A DNA stretch of 64,000 nucleotides from Paramecium tetraurelia (GCF_000165425.1 NW_001799623.1:191134-255133); one strand, 5' to 3'. Shown: positions 26,533 through 38,735, counted from the first letter of the stretch. Notes: generated from the sequence alone by a model not told the origin. Numbers and translations: made by a program.

Positions 26533-27497
26533 TCAGCATAGTTTTTTAGAACTTGAAAATTGATTGCATTATGATTTTATTGCTTTCAATAGAGCGAGAG
26601 TATTTTCGATTTTCTTACCAGTTGTTTATGATTTATTAGCAAAGATGCTATTTTAGGTTTGATTGGGATTTGGTGACGCAGTGACACTAGACCAAAAATT
26701 GGAGGATGATCTATAGTATTTTTCTTTTTTGATATTGCTTTTTTCAGTTTGTAGTTTAGATTTTTATTTAGCATTCAAAAATATTAAGGCTTTATCCTTC
26801 ATTACTTTGTCAATTGAAATGTTTTATGTATCCTCTGTGAGTATCCTTTGAAAATATGCTCTTGAAGATGTGTAGGAATGATGATTATTATATGACTTCT
26901 TTGCTCTTGACTGTGAAGAGGGTCGAACAGAGAGACTTTCCATAGAGGATTGAAGTGTTTCTTGTCTTAGGTCAATGAGGTTCAACTTTTTGGAAAGGGA
27001 ACTTAAATAGTCAAGTAATTACTTAATTATAAATTTAAGTTCCAATAATTAGTTTGATTATAATTTGTTTATTTTTGTTTGGTTTTCTACTTATGATTAC
27101 AGCTACTCACATTATCGAATGCTTTCTTGTAATTGCAACTCTTTTGAGTCTATTTATTCCAACAATTCTTAAATCTATTTTGATTATTATAACAACTTAT
27201 TTTCTAATAACTATGTAGGTTGTGCAGACATACTTAATTTTTTTACAATTCAAGTATTAATCGTTCTGAAGTCTGAATTACTTTGAGATGAGTAATATTC
27301 GAATTGTCTTCAGAGTTTTTATCCAATTAAGACACTCTTGACATGGTCATTGATGGTTCTAGTAGGTTTTAACTATTCTTAAATTTGCTATAATAATCAT
27401 TCAAAAGGATATCAGTTAGATTGTTAGAGACAAGCATATTGGTGAGATGATCAGATTACGAGATTTCCAATTATGAGTCTTAATCCTTTTAATCCAT
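26533..27497 (-). CDS. coiled-coil protein of unknown function
   Basis: Predicted 313 residues with one intron (27211-27233). The middle part, residues of about 80-180, is a strong Leu/Gln/Glu heptad region (LLENKLLQQSKQIQELLEQI and onwards). The N-terminus is acidic and Asn/Ser-rich; the C-terminus is basic and Ser-rich. No enzymatic motif, signal peptide or membrane segment. Many glutamines of the coiled coil are TAA or TAG, so the gene is invisible in the standard code. Gaps of 88 and 77 bases separate it from RTF2 and the ankyrin gene on the same strand. Product unknown. Confidence 0.7.
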
Positions 27498-27574
27498 TAA
27501 ATAAAGTATAATAAATTAAGATGATTGTTTTAACAATTCTTACTAACAAAGAAAATATAATTATAAAGCTATAT

Positions 27575-28714
27575 TCAAATACAATCCTCTTCCACTTTCT
27601 TGTCACCCCAAGTATTAATGATGTCAATCTAATTTAATTAAAATTCTTACTCTTCTGACCAAAGTGAGGAGCTTTTAGACCTTTCTATTGTCCTGAACCA
27701 CTTCAGCCAAATCTGTATAGTAGGTAGACCAAGGGTATGCTTTGTTTTTTAATAGAGTCTAAGGAATTAGTTGAAATTCTTACTTCTACAATAATAAGAT
27801 GATTTCCCTCTATTGCTAAGTAAAGAGGGGTTCTATGCAAAATGTCAGCTGCGTCTACATCTGCATGATTCTTTATTAGTAATTCAACCATCTCGACCAA
27901 GCCCTTCTTACATGCCCAATGCAAAGCAGTCATGTTATAGAAATCGAAATCAAATACAAGATATCTATTATATTCTAGCAATTCATTGACTCTGTCCATT
28001 TGATTCAGCTTTACTGCATGAATAAATTCATTTGACATTTTTCGTTAATAAGGCTTTTTAGAGAAGACTTTGTTTTCGATCATATATTGTGGATCAATAT
28101 TCATGGCCTTCAATTTGTTTATTGCTCTCAAAAGTATCATTCTCAATTGTTTTTTTGTTCGCTTTGGTGGTTCAATCTTAGCTTTCACAAATTAATGATC
28201 GAAATCAAAGTGTTACATTATACGAGGAGATTGAAATTCTGATATTACTGTTTCTTTTGGAGATTACAAAGCAGGAGGTTTTTGGGCAGAAGAGATTTCC
28301 AATTAGGGAGTTTCTTCAATGGTCTTTTGAAATAGTTGAGTTTATGGCAAAGTGTTAAACTTTCCTTGTTTTGTTTAAGTAAGATAGCCTCTTACGGTTC
28401 GATGAGTAGTAGGTCTAGAAGTTTTGGTAGTGTTTGTTGGAGAGAGGTTCTTGATGATACGGAACCTAGGTGTATTATTTTTGTTATAATTGTATTCTAT
28501 TTTAAGTTTTGGTACTTTTGGAAAATGTTCACTCAACATTTTACGATGATTTGTAGGTTTGCCTAATAATTCTTTTATTTAATTAGTTTGCTGGCTATCC
28601 TTTTTTAAATTTGTAACTCTTGGAGGCAATTTAAGCTCCCTGTATATTACGTTTCAAATACCTAAATTCACTGAGTATTCGCAAATAACATTTATTTTAA
28701 TATAATTCATTCAT
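27575..28714 (-). CDS. ankyrin-repeat protein
   Basis: Predicted 356 residues; introns at 28640-28661, 27759-27783 and 27629-27650, each needed for frame. The C-terminal half has ankyrin repeats: the second (MTALHWACKKGLVEMVELL) and third (RTPLYLAIEGNHLIIVE) are clear, flanked by weaker repeats starting NEFIHAVKLNQMDRVNELL and ending KAYPWSTYYTDLAEVV. The N-terminal ~165 residues are basic, Pro/Thr/Ser-rich and disordered. Ankyrin repeats bind proteins; the partner is unknown, and the KAYPWST/VRRIDIINTWGDKK ending is a feature I associate with ciliary ankyrin proteins but cannot prove. The start codon lies 11 bases from that of the divergent gene; a shorter product beginning at MLSEHFPK is possible. 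Confidence 0.8.
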
Positions 28715-28725
28715 TATTATAATTA

Positions 28726-29766
28726 ATGTATAAATTCAACAAGAGTTAAACAGTTCCACCAAGGACCAAGGAAAAAAGCAGCATTCTCGCTCTCTGTGTT
28801 AATTGCGAAGAATTTATTCCTATTGATAGGATAGATCTTCATACCTAAATTTGTACTTAGGTTTCCAATAAAGTACGCAAATTTGCGTTTTCTTCTTTTT
28901 ATTTCGAAGAAAACGATTTCAAATTGAAGAAATTGAAAACCAATTTATCAACCAAAAATTATTAGCATACCTAAAGATTGTGTCGAATTTGCGAATTAGT
29001 AACGCAGATCAATTCCATAGGATATGTAGAAGAGGCATCGTTGATAGAATTCGAATAAGAACTAATCCTCATGAGTAAAGAACCAATTCAATCTTTGAAT
29101 TTATCACTATATATCGAAAGATTACACTCTCTTGTAATACAAAGAATATAAATCATTTAAAATTAGTTGAATTCTAAAGTTATTAGGCCCTCTTAATCTT
29201 AATAGAACTTTTATCCATAAACTAGCACTGTTTATAATTCAAAACAATCTAAAATCTCAACAGGTTCTACTCAAACTTTGAGTAATATTAATTTATAAAA
29301 TTTGATTTCTAACAAATTTGAATAGTCGGAAATTTTTGTTTCAGGTCATAGAATTTCATCAAGTCAAATCCCAGAGAATCGAATGACAACTATTACTAGA
29401 TTCTCATAGGATAGTGGAAATTAGTAATAGGTACTTACATCCCAATAACGGAGAGGTGAAGTCCTATTAACTAATATAAGTGAATAGTCAGTAGAATCAA
29501 TAAAAGAATATGTAAATCCAAAAACCTTTGCTTAACGTTGTTTTTACTCCAAGGTTTTAAATATGAAACTAGAATACCCATAAACAAGTCCCGCTTAAAA
29601 AATACCTGTGTCCTTACTATGGAAATTAGCAGAGTAAAAATAAATAAAATCTGGAAATTGGGATTTATTTATTCAATAATGTCTTGATAATCCTTTTGAA
29701 TATGTGGATCCTAAGAAATTCAATAAAAATTTCAATAATTCGATCTAATATCAACGCAAATATTGA
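28726..29766 (+). CDS. protein with N-terminal C2HC zinc-finger-like motif
   Basis: An uninterrupted 346-residue frame ending at TGA 29764-29766. Residues of about 23-43 read CVNCEEFIPIDRIDLHTQIC, which fits a CxxC...HxxxC zinc-binding pattern as in small C2HC fingers of ciliary and centrosomal proteins. A second pair, CRICE, follows near residue 86. The rest is Gln/Ser/Asn-rich with a short helical segment (EQELILMSKEPIQSL) and no other known domain. The start is 11 bases from the ankyrin gene start, in divergent orientation, so the two must share a very small promoter. Function unknown. Confidence 0.7.
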
Positions 29767-30091
29767 ATCAATGAATTTAGTTTTCATTTTCAAATATTTA
29801 TCCAAAACATTATAAGTTTTACTAGGATAAATTAATATTTTACATTTAAATTCTTATTCATTATATTATCAATATATATTTATATGATCAAATGAAGTTT
29901 ATTTAAATCAAGTATATTTTATAATAAAAGTGTAGAATATTGGGTTTAAATAAGATATGAAGGAGGAATAAGAATGAGAGAATCTGCTATAATAAATTTA
30001 AAAATTAAAATAATTGAAAATTGGAAATTTCTTGAACTTAATTTTTCAAAATTCTACTAAAAATTCAATTGCCATTTTTGTAGCTGATTAA
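29767..30091. other. AT-rich intergenic region
   Basis: About 325 bases with no supported gene; very AT-rich, several short poly-A/poly-T runs. Confidence 0.6.
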
Positions 30092-31261
30092 ATGAAAATT
30101 CTTGAAGAAATCACAAATCATTTATAAAAGTCTAATAATCTCGAAAAGTCTACTCGCCAGACTTCTTTTAAATATATTATTAATTTATATATAATTTATT
30201 ATATAATAATCAATTTAATTAGAAATGATAATTATGCAATTGTAACTAAATATTCGGCAAGATATATCAATATTGAATATTTCTATTCCTTGGTTCTATT
30301 TCATATTATTGCTTAGAAGCAACTTAATTCTGTTTTAACTCTTATTAACTTATAGTCATCTTTATAATAAAATTCCATAGACATATCTAAAAAAAAATAT
30401 CGAATACTTTCATAGGAAGAGAAATAAGCTGCAATTAATCAGATGTAGAGCAATTGTGCTTCTTAATCACTAGAAATGGTAGCACAGAATTTTTAAACTT
30501 CAGTGAAGAATTTAAGAAGGTGGTATCGTGAAGGAGTATAAAGAAAGCCAGGTTGCGGAAGAAAGAAGTTAAATGAAACTGCAGAAAAGGAACTTGCATT
30601 ATGGATAATAAATGAGTCAATCAATTAAGGGAAAAGAATAAGAAGGAATGTGTTGAAGGAGAAGGCAATTGAATTGTTCAAGGATCCTCAATTTAAGGCT
30701 TCAAAAGCTTGGTAGGATGAGTTCATAAAGACTCACGATATCAAATTTCTAGTTAATAAAGAGCTTTATAATAGAGGAATGCTTAATAGCTTGCAGGCTT
30801 AAAAATTGGAGGAATAGTTGAATATCAGGGAATAAGGAGGATAGTTAGTGATAAAACAAAAACAACAATCAGAAGACATACCCACTGAAACTAAGTTAGA
30901 GGAGAAGAGAGAGAGAGTGATTACTAGTCCCTTTGATTAGAAGGAGGAAGAAGGAGTTTTTAAGTTGATCAGGGATGAGGGAGCAGCACATGAATTGGAT
31001 TATTTAGATGAGTGGTAGATCAATTAGGGCTCGATGAATTTAATTTATGAAGAAGAAGATGGACTAAGGGATGAGATTTAGGATGTGTCTGAGGTGTACT
31101 TCCCGAAACTAAAGAGAGTAATTGATTAATTTAACCAATATATAAATATATTATAAGAAAAGAAAGGAAATTATTTAAACTTGGGTTAAAAAGGGAGAAA
31201 TTTAGATTTTTAATATTAATTTTTCACTAATACATAAATACTTATAATTTTGATAATAATA
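30092..31261 (+). CDS. CENP-B/Tc5-type helix-turn-helix protein, boundaries uncertain
   Basis: The recognisable part spans about 30380-31130. It starts with KKYRILSQEEKQ, has a psq/HTH unit ending VKNLRRWYREG, a basic GCGRKKL linker, and an HTH_Tnp_Tc5-like half with FKDPQFKASKAWQDEF. This is the DNA-binding module of CENP-B and pogo/Tigger transposases; no DDE transposase domain follows. The tail is Glu/Lys-rich. The only in-frame upstream ATG is at 30092, but the ~100 residues before the domain are AT-rich and may be non-coding; the ATG at 30443 would cut the first helix. There is no TGA before the kinase start at 31262 in the same frame. A 40-nt GT...AG segment (31118-31157), if spliced, would bring in a stop at 31251-31253. 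A close paralogue lies at 55923-56564. Confidence 0.6.
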
Positions 31262-32662
31262 ATGAATGCTGTTTCACTTTTAATTGATGAACTAAATGAT
31301 TAAATACTGGCAGATCAATTTTAATACATAGATTCGATAGGAGGAGGATCTTAAGGCAAGGTTGTTAAGGCTTAGAGCAAAGGCCTAAATTAAAGTGTCG
31401 CAATTAAAGTAAATTAGTTAGTTTAAATGGTTAGATTATTGAAAGACATAAAAATAAAGCACAAGATTAGGAAGCATCTCTGTTGGAGAAGTGTAATCAT
31501 TATAATATTGTACATTTTCATAAAGTTGTATTTTTGTATAATTTTAGTTGCTTTATACCCATAATCATTTGTATATCATAATGGAGTACTTGCAAGGAAT
31601 AACCCTCTAGGAGGTAATGCAAAAGCAACTGCGGGAAAACAAAATGAGAAATCTTATTAAACAAATTTTAGAAGGCTTGAGTTATTTACACAACCAAGGG
31701 ATTATTCATCGAGATTTGAAGCCATGTAAGAAAAATTTAGGATTTAAGCAAACATATATTTGGTTCGAGAAAACAATAAATCCATTGTTAAGCTGATTGA
31801 CCTTGGACTTAGTTATTAAATATGTTCACATAAAATAGCCAATAAGTAATGCGGTACATTACTATACATGGCACCAGAATTGGCATAGGATGTCCCTTAT
31901 AATCAGACCGTAGACATTTTTGCCCTCGGGATTATTTTTTATTAGTTATTTCATGATGGAAAACATCCATTCTACGTTCCTGGCATGAGAAGTTCTGATT
32001 ACTTCAAAAGATTAGCAAAATTGGAGTTTAATTTGGATTTTAAAGAGAATATTCCATCCATGGCAAAAGATTTTATTTAAAAAACAATGGCTTTATCCCC
32101 TGATGATAGAATGTCAGCATATTAATGTTTGGATCATCCATGGATTAAGAACGTTGAACAATAACAATATCCAATCACTACAAATGAAATCATCTCAACA
32201 TTTATAGTGAAATAGAAATTCATAACAATTATCAAGGCCTTAATGATCTAAACATAATTATTGTAATTATCCATAAAGAGGGAACCAAGCGAGAGTGAGA
32301 GTAGATATTATACTAAATCCTATTTAACAGAAATCGATTCATAGTAAGAATAAGAATTCGTTCATTTACGCTTTCCCATGAGTTAGAGAGATAAGCTTCC
32401 CAAATCCAAATCGAAAATGCTTAAAACTGTCTAAGGCACATTCAATACGCCTTAAATGAAAAAAAGAGAGGTTTCAAGATAGTGCTTAGCTTTCAGCTTT
32501 TTAGGTTCCCCAAAATTCCTAACACCCTAAGCTCACACTAAAAGGAATCTTAAAACACCTTCTCCTCCTTAATTTAGATTGCCATCCATTAAATCGCCAA
32601 AATAAGTTCAAATTCCGAAGATATCTAATATTATAAATAAATCTAGATTTTTTTAATAATGA
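31262..32662 (+). CDS. serine/threonine protein kinase
   Basis: Predicted 442 residues; introns at 31409-31434, 31525-31547 and 31726-31748. A complete kinase core occupies residues of about 20-290: Gly-rich loop SIGGGSQGKVVKA, VAIK lysine, HRDLKPSN catalytic loop, LIDLGLSY in place of DFG, and LYMAPELAQDVPYNQ activation end, followed by VDIFALGIIFYQLF and DHPWI. The metal-binding motif is DLG, which is tolerated in some active kinases. The C-terminal 150 residues are Ser/Pro/Lys-rich and probably regulatory. The group (CAMK-like or a ciliate expansion) cannot be settled by eye. The reading frame upstream of the start stays open into the preceding HTH gene. Confidence 0.88.
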
Positions 32663-33106
32663 TATAGATAAATTTTATATATTAATTTATGGTATTAGAT
32701 GATCTCATCATATATTATTTCATTTTATTTAGAGTTAAAATCAAAAATCATTCAAGATTTGATGGCAATTTAATCTAAATTTATCATCAATTGGTGTTAC
32801 CTCGAAATGTTATTTATTTAGATATATTTTTGTTAAGACTATATTATTTTCAAAATAATTTTACAAATTACTTTAGAGATCATTAAAAATATATTAATGT
32901 GTCAAAATTTTCTAATTAAAATGTGAATCTATTATTTACTTATTTAATGTGTATGCATTATTGATCGAATGATAATATGGTATTTAAAGAAATGATGGTT
33001 TATCCTTTTGAATTATGATTTCGTAATTATAGAAAAAAATGAAAAGAAGAAGCATTATTTACTAAACCAATCGTAAAGATAAATTCAACAGTAACACAAC
33101 ATAATT
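32663..33106. other. AT-rich intergenic region
   Basis: About 440 bases between convergent genes; no supported frame on either strand. Confidence 0.6.
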
Positions 33107-33421
33107 TCATACAAAATCCTTGCTTTTAGTCTTACTAAACTAACTTTTTTTCATTTGTTCTTCTTTTTAAACGTTGTTAACTTTAATCTATTTAGGAGAC
33201 TATGACTTTGGTGACTAGAGGTCTTCGGTTCTTGGAGAAGTAATCTTTATTTCCTTAATCTCATTAACAAATGATAATCCATTGTTACAATCCAATTTAG
33301 GTGAAAATTACATGTAGGAATTAGATTTCTTATGTTTAGGAGTTTCAGATCCTTAGGAAGATGGAGAGGATTACCGAGATTTTAATCCCAGTTGGATAGT
33401 TAATTGCTTGTTATGCAACAT
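33107..33421 (-). CDS. small Ser/Lys-rich hypothetical protein
   Basis: A 104-residue frame on the minus strand ending in TGA. Codon usage looks coding: many TAA/TAG glutamines and repeated Ser-Pro pairs (SSPSSQGSETPKHKK, SPRTEDLQSPKSQSPK). Composition is Ser, Lys and Gln-rich with no domain, signal peptide or membrane segment. Ser-Pro sites could be phosphorylated by proline-directed kinases; this is inference. It is isolated between AT-rich stretches of about 440 and 260 bases. Confidence 0.5.
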
Positions 33422-33681
33422 ATCTATATAAGTAATATTTTTATTTTTAATTGGTTAAAACAAAATAGAGACCATTTAAATCATAAAAATAATATGTAAA
33501 CTTTCGTTGTTTTTAATTTTTAATAATTCAATATGAATACATAAATATGCATTTATGAATAATGCTAAATTATTGCTCTGAGTAAATTAAAAAGACTCTC
33601 GAGAACTATATTCTTTTTGGGTTTCATGGATCTTTTTATGGATTTTGTGTGAATAAATATTTAATTATTTTTAATAAATAA

Positions 33682-36600
33682 ATGGCAACTAAATAAAAAT
33701 CAATTGAGGATTATAGGAATGCTGTGAAGTTATTAAAATTAAAAGTTTTAAAATTGCAAAAACAAAATGAAGAGCTCATTGACAAGCTGAGAGAACAAGG
33801 AATTCCCCTTGATTAATAGCATGATTAAGTTGATTTGAGCAATCAAGCAGTTATGGGAATCTTTTCACGAAGTTGTAGGAGGGTTGGACTAACTCCGGAA
33901 ATGATGTTTAGAGCATCTGATAGGGAAGGATAAGGATAGATAAGTACTGAAGATATGAGACTCTTTTTATCTAAAGTTAGATTGGGTTTGAATAATACCT
34001 AATTGACCATGTTGGTGAGAATTTTCGATGAGGATTGCTCAGGAGTGATAAAGAGAGAAGGTAAAATACAAAAAGTAATATAGAGTATTATGATTGTTTG
34101 TAAGCGTATGGAATCAATGAAGAAAAAGTGCAAGGTTAGGCCAGAACTTATGGTTAAGAGAGTCTTCTTAAATATGCTCGTTTACTATTGATGAATAGAT
34201 TGTCTGTTGAGGATTCTCTTAAAAAAATGGGAGATAACATAATCCCATCTCATTTTGTGTAATTCAAATATCAATTATTAGGTCTTTCATTCATGGGATT
34301 GATGGATAAAATTTATTAAATGAAAAAGAAATAATAGCTGTTTTCAATCACATAGATGTCAATAAGAGTGGAGTTCTTTAAGCAACATTTTATGATTAAG
34401 AGGTCCGTAAGGCAATGAGAGTGGCATAATCCGATATAGGTTTGGGTGTTCAAATTAATCCAAACACTGGAGGAGGAGGAGGCAATCCAATTCCTAAGCC
34501 TTAGCCTGTGGGGATTCTAAAACCAAGTCAAATTTCATAATAATTGGACCCCTTTAGAATGACTCAAACATAGATGGGGTAATCTAAATCAGGTTTGAAT
34601 ATGTCATCTTCCCATGCATTCTTGAATGAGACAATTATTATGTTGACAGAGGAGGATAAGAAGAATATTCTAACGATAATAACAAAACTTAAAGCATAAG
34701 GAGTGGATGCTATTGAGTTTATTAAAATTGTGATTTAACAATTGGAAGTTCCAGGGGCAGGAATATTGTTGTATGATTTTTATAAGAGATTTGATAAGAA
34801 GATTCCTAAAAGTGATTAGTTGTCATTTTTTAATGCTATTGATTTGAATAAAAATGGATCAATAGACTATGATGAGTTGATGGTCTTTTTCTAAGAATTT
34901 AAGTCTCCAAAAGATAATTTTGATTTGTTGTTTGAAATTTTAACTAGGAAGTTGTAAGCTTTAGAGATAGGTATAGTTTAACATTTAGCCTCTGAATAAA
35001 TTTATGAGGATACATAATTAAATTAAGAATAATTTTATTAATTGGCTTAGATATTATTCTCATGCCCATCCAAAAAGCATTCTGATGCTCTATTTTCATA
35101 TTTTGATATTGATGGATCCGGTATTCTATCAGCCTAGGAAATAATTGATTAGGTTTAAAAGATTCTATTAATTTATGTTCCTCAGAAAACAATGAATTTA
35201 GATAACACACTTAATAAATCAATGAGAGCATCTCTTAAGTCAGTTGGAGAATATGCAACAACATTATCAAAATTAAAACCTGTATTAACGGAGGAGGATT
35301 ACTTCGGTAAGTACAGAATGGAAGGAAGTGGAAAGACTTTACATAAAGAAGAAACTAAATGGACAACCATATTCAATTCAGATTTAGCTTGTTTGAGATA
35401 TGTTTATGAAGAAATATCCAAATTGGAATAGAATCCTGGTGCAAAATGGGAAGATCCTGACTTTGGACCTACTAAAGAAGATCCCTATGGCAGTAAGAGT
35501 ATGTACTTTGCTGATAATGATGTCCCCGAGGGTGCTCCATAGCCTAAGGAGTGCAAATGGTTGAGACCTGAGGAATTCTTGGCTGCATTAGTGGAGAATG
35601 GAGATGAACAATATAAAAATAGTACTGTTGATGTGTTTGATGAGGACGGAGCTGCTTCAAATGATGTGTGTTAATCAAAGTATTTAGGTAACTGTTGGTT
35701 TGTTTCTGCATTATCCATTATATCAGGATATGAGTAATATTTGCAAGGGGATTTTGTGATAACTTAGGAATCCATATAAGAGTTGACAGATGAGGAAGTC
35801 AATGGAATGCTAATTGGAGTTTATCCACCCTGTTTCAAATTCTTAAGAAAATATGGATTATATGTGATGAGATTCTTCAAGAATTTCGGATGGAAATATG
35901 TAGTTATTGATGATAAGCTGTGTGTAAAGGATAATGAATATGTATTTGGTAAAAATAGGAAGCCTACAGAGAGTTGGGTCAATTTGATAGAGAAGGCTTA
36001 TGCAAAACTCCATCAAAACTATTTTGCCTTAACAGCTGGAGACATTGCCTAAGGTTTGGCAGATATGACTGGTAAGGTACCTGACAAGATTAAGTTGAAT
36101 GAAGAATGTACAAAAGCTGAAAAGGAAGATCTTTGGAATCTGTTATTAAAATGCAAGAAGGATGGAACAATGTTGGGATGTAGTGCTGAAGGAGGAACTG
36201 AGTTATATATAAAAATCAATGATGAAGACACAGGTGTTATGAGTGGACATGCTTATGGTATATTGGATATGTTTGAGATCCCTGATTAGAGTTGCAATAA
36301 CTATCATAAATCACATAGATTATTAAAAATCAGAAATCCTTGGGGATATGGAGAATGGAAATTGAAATGGTCAGAAACTCCAGATTATTCTGCTAAATTG
36401 GATAAATGGATAGATTGGATAAATGATTATTATTAGAAGGAGATTGAAAAGGCCAAGTTGGAAGGCAAAGAACCTCCTGAACCTTATGTTTATGGATAAG
36501 ATGACGGTACATTCTTTATGTGCTTCAAAAGTTGGAGAACTGTGTTTTCTAATTTGTTCTAATGCATGTATGAAGATTTCGATATATTAATAGTGACTTC

Positions 36601-37222
36601 CCTGACGATTGGAGTGGATTGAGAGCATTTGATTAATTTGGACTGTAGAGTTCTGGAGCTCCAATGAAAACTGAGGCCTCATTAATTCAATACGCTCAAA
36701 AGAATCCATAATACATTCTTGAGTTGAAAAGAAAGAAAGGAGACAAGACTAATATGTACATATAGATGTAACAGGTGGATGGTATATATTAATTGTATTA
36801 TTTTTATAGGAAGATTATTTTTGGGAGAGAGATATCCCTTCCCAAATGTTATGAAACCTATTTTGCTATGTGTATTTTCTTTAGGACCTACTGAAAAATG
36901 CTTGGCTAAGTTTGATGATAAAAAGGTAGTTGCATCTTCTGGTAAGTTGAATTTGAGAAGGGAAATCGATACTAATGATATTTCATTAAGTAATGGTAGA
37001 TATGCAGTCATACCTTGTACAAAGGAAGGAGCCTAATAAATTGATTTCACTTTAAGCTTTTACTTCGATTGTGATAAGAGTGAAATCAATATCACAAAAT
37101 ATGGTGATCCTCGCTTTAAACTTCATCCTATTACAGAGGAGGAAGAAGAAGTGAGTAAAGTGCCTGAGGAGTTAAAGAAATTGTTAAAAAAACAAGCCCA
37201 AGAAGTATTAAGTTCATAATGA
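33682..37222 (+). CDS. calpain-type cysteine protease with N-terminal EF-hands
   Basis: Predicted 1146 residues; introns at 34061-34083, 34259-34281, 36568-36593 and 36782-36809. The N-terminal ~500 residues carry several EF-hand-like units, for example DEDCSGVIKREE, DVNKSGVL, DLNKNGSIDYDE and DIDGSGILSAQE. The calpain protease core follows: catalytic Cys in LGNCWFVSALS (about residue 656), His in MSGHAYGIL (about 841), Asn in RNPWGYGEWKLKW (about 870). After it, a C2-like domain region contains SWRTVFSNLF and a beta-rich end. Classical calpains have the EF-hand (penta-EF) domain C-terminal; here it is N-terminal. All three catalytic residues are present, so a calcium-regulated cytosolic protease is a reasonable inference. 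Confidence 0.9.
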
Positions 37223-37268
37223 TCATGATATTAGGATAAAAATATCTATATTTATTGATAATAATAAA

Positions 37269-38735
37269 TCAATTCATTTTCTCCAAATGATAACATACTG
37301 ATTCTATCATATTATCCAAAGGATTCTCCCCAGATACTTTGTAAATGATTGATGCATATTTAGGAGTACTATCGATCAATTATTTTAAATCATCCCATCT
37401 CTTTAGTCTAATTTACAATAGTATTCAATCATACCTCTATTAAACAACCTCTCTTTTTTCATTTGGTGCTATGACCAATCTGGATCTCACTTCCTTATCT
37501 GCTTCATCAACTGAATTGTACATTTTTCCTGTGATTGGATCAGTTCTTCTTTAAACCAGTCTTCTTGTGACGATATCATCAGCTGCATCAATGATCACCA
37601 TAAGAGTTGGTTACACATTCAATTCATTCAAAGATTCCAATTGCTTATCTGTTTTTGGATAACCATCTAGTACATAGCCTTGCAATTAGCAATCAGTCTA
37701 GTTAAGCCTTTCTTTTATTAGAGCATTGACAATTCTATCATCTACAAAATCTCCTTTGCTCACCTTCTCAAATGCTTCTTTTCCTGTTGCTCCCTTTTAG
37801 TTTACTAAATTTGAAATTAATTCTCTTGTTGAAATATACACAAATCCATATTTGCTTGATAATTTTTTGGCTAAAGTTGATCTTCCAGATCCAGGAGGTC
37901 CAATAACAACTATTCTTAGAGCTCTTTTGGGTGAATTATCATAGAGTTTGTATTTCAATAATTGCTATATAATTAATTTTATAAATATACTGCCATATCT
38001 TCTAATTCATAGTTCTTTTCTCCATCGACTGAGAAGTATTAGTTCTTGTATACTTCCTTGACTTATTTTAAGTTCAATTAATATTCCAAAGAGTGATTTT
38101 TTACTAAATCTTCTTTATTGTTTAGTTTATTAAATTGTTCTGAGTCTAATTTCTTGAGACAACATTGATAAACCTTTTCTTGTGACATTTCCAAAATAAG
38201 AAATGCATCAGGTATTATACCCTCCTTTTGAAGTGCCAAGCCTTAAACTCTAGTTTTAGGGAATCCTTCGAAGATGTAACTTTTCTTTTCATTTTCCAAA
38301 TGGTTGATTTAATTAAGTGCTATATTGATCACAATTTCATCACTCACATACTAGAATTTGTCCAGAGAATCTTGGATTTATTGGCTCTAAATAAAAAATA
38401 GGCTGGGATGTATACCAATTCAGACTTTTTGCTTAGCTCCTTTTCAATCAAGTCTCCAATAGAAACAATGTGAAAATTCAAATAATCAGCCAATGTAAGT
38501 GATAATTCTCTTAATTTTGATCCAGGGGGACCAACCACAAAGATTTTTTTGGCTTGATTCAGGTATCATATATACTTTCTGGTTCTTGCAATTTATTGAT
38601 TAGAAACTAGATTGGATCATCAGGTTTTTTAATAATTAAAGATTTGAGTAGATCTTCAAAGATGTGATATACTTTATTTCTTTCAAGATAATTTTCAACT
38701 TGTTGCTAATATTGCAATTTATTGGCTTAGTCCAT
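37269..38735 (-). CDS. AK8: AK8-like protein with two adenylate kinase domains
   Basis: Predicted 453 residues; introns at 38553-38575, 38387-38415, 37965-37990 and 37408-37434. The N-terminus (YHIFEDLLKSLIIKKPDDPIQFL) is the DPY-30/RIIa-like helix pair also found in human AK8. Two adenylate-kinase-like domains follow. The first P-loop reads VGPPGSKLREL, the second VIGPPGSGRSTLAKKL; neither has the canonical GxGK Lys. The second keeps LID-type RRTDPITGKMYN and DGYPKT. AK8 is an axonemal/ciliary adenylate kinase that converts 2 ADP to ATP + AMP. Length is close to human AK8 (479). Activity of the first domain is doubtful; the second may use Arg. Confidence 0.85.

Noticed and set aside
30092-31261. 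A live transposon of the pogo/Tigger type
   Set aside because: No DDE catalytic domain, no terminal inverted repeats or target-site duplication seen around either HTH gene.
36779-37036. Separate 85-residue plus frame
   Set aside because: It is the in-frame end of the calpain gene after the intron at 36782-36809, not an independent gene.
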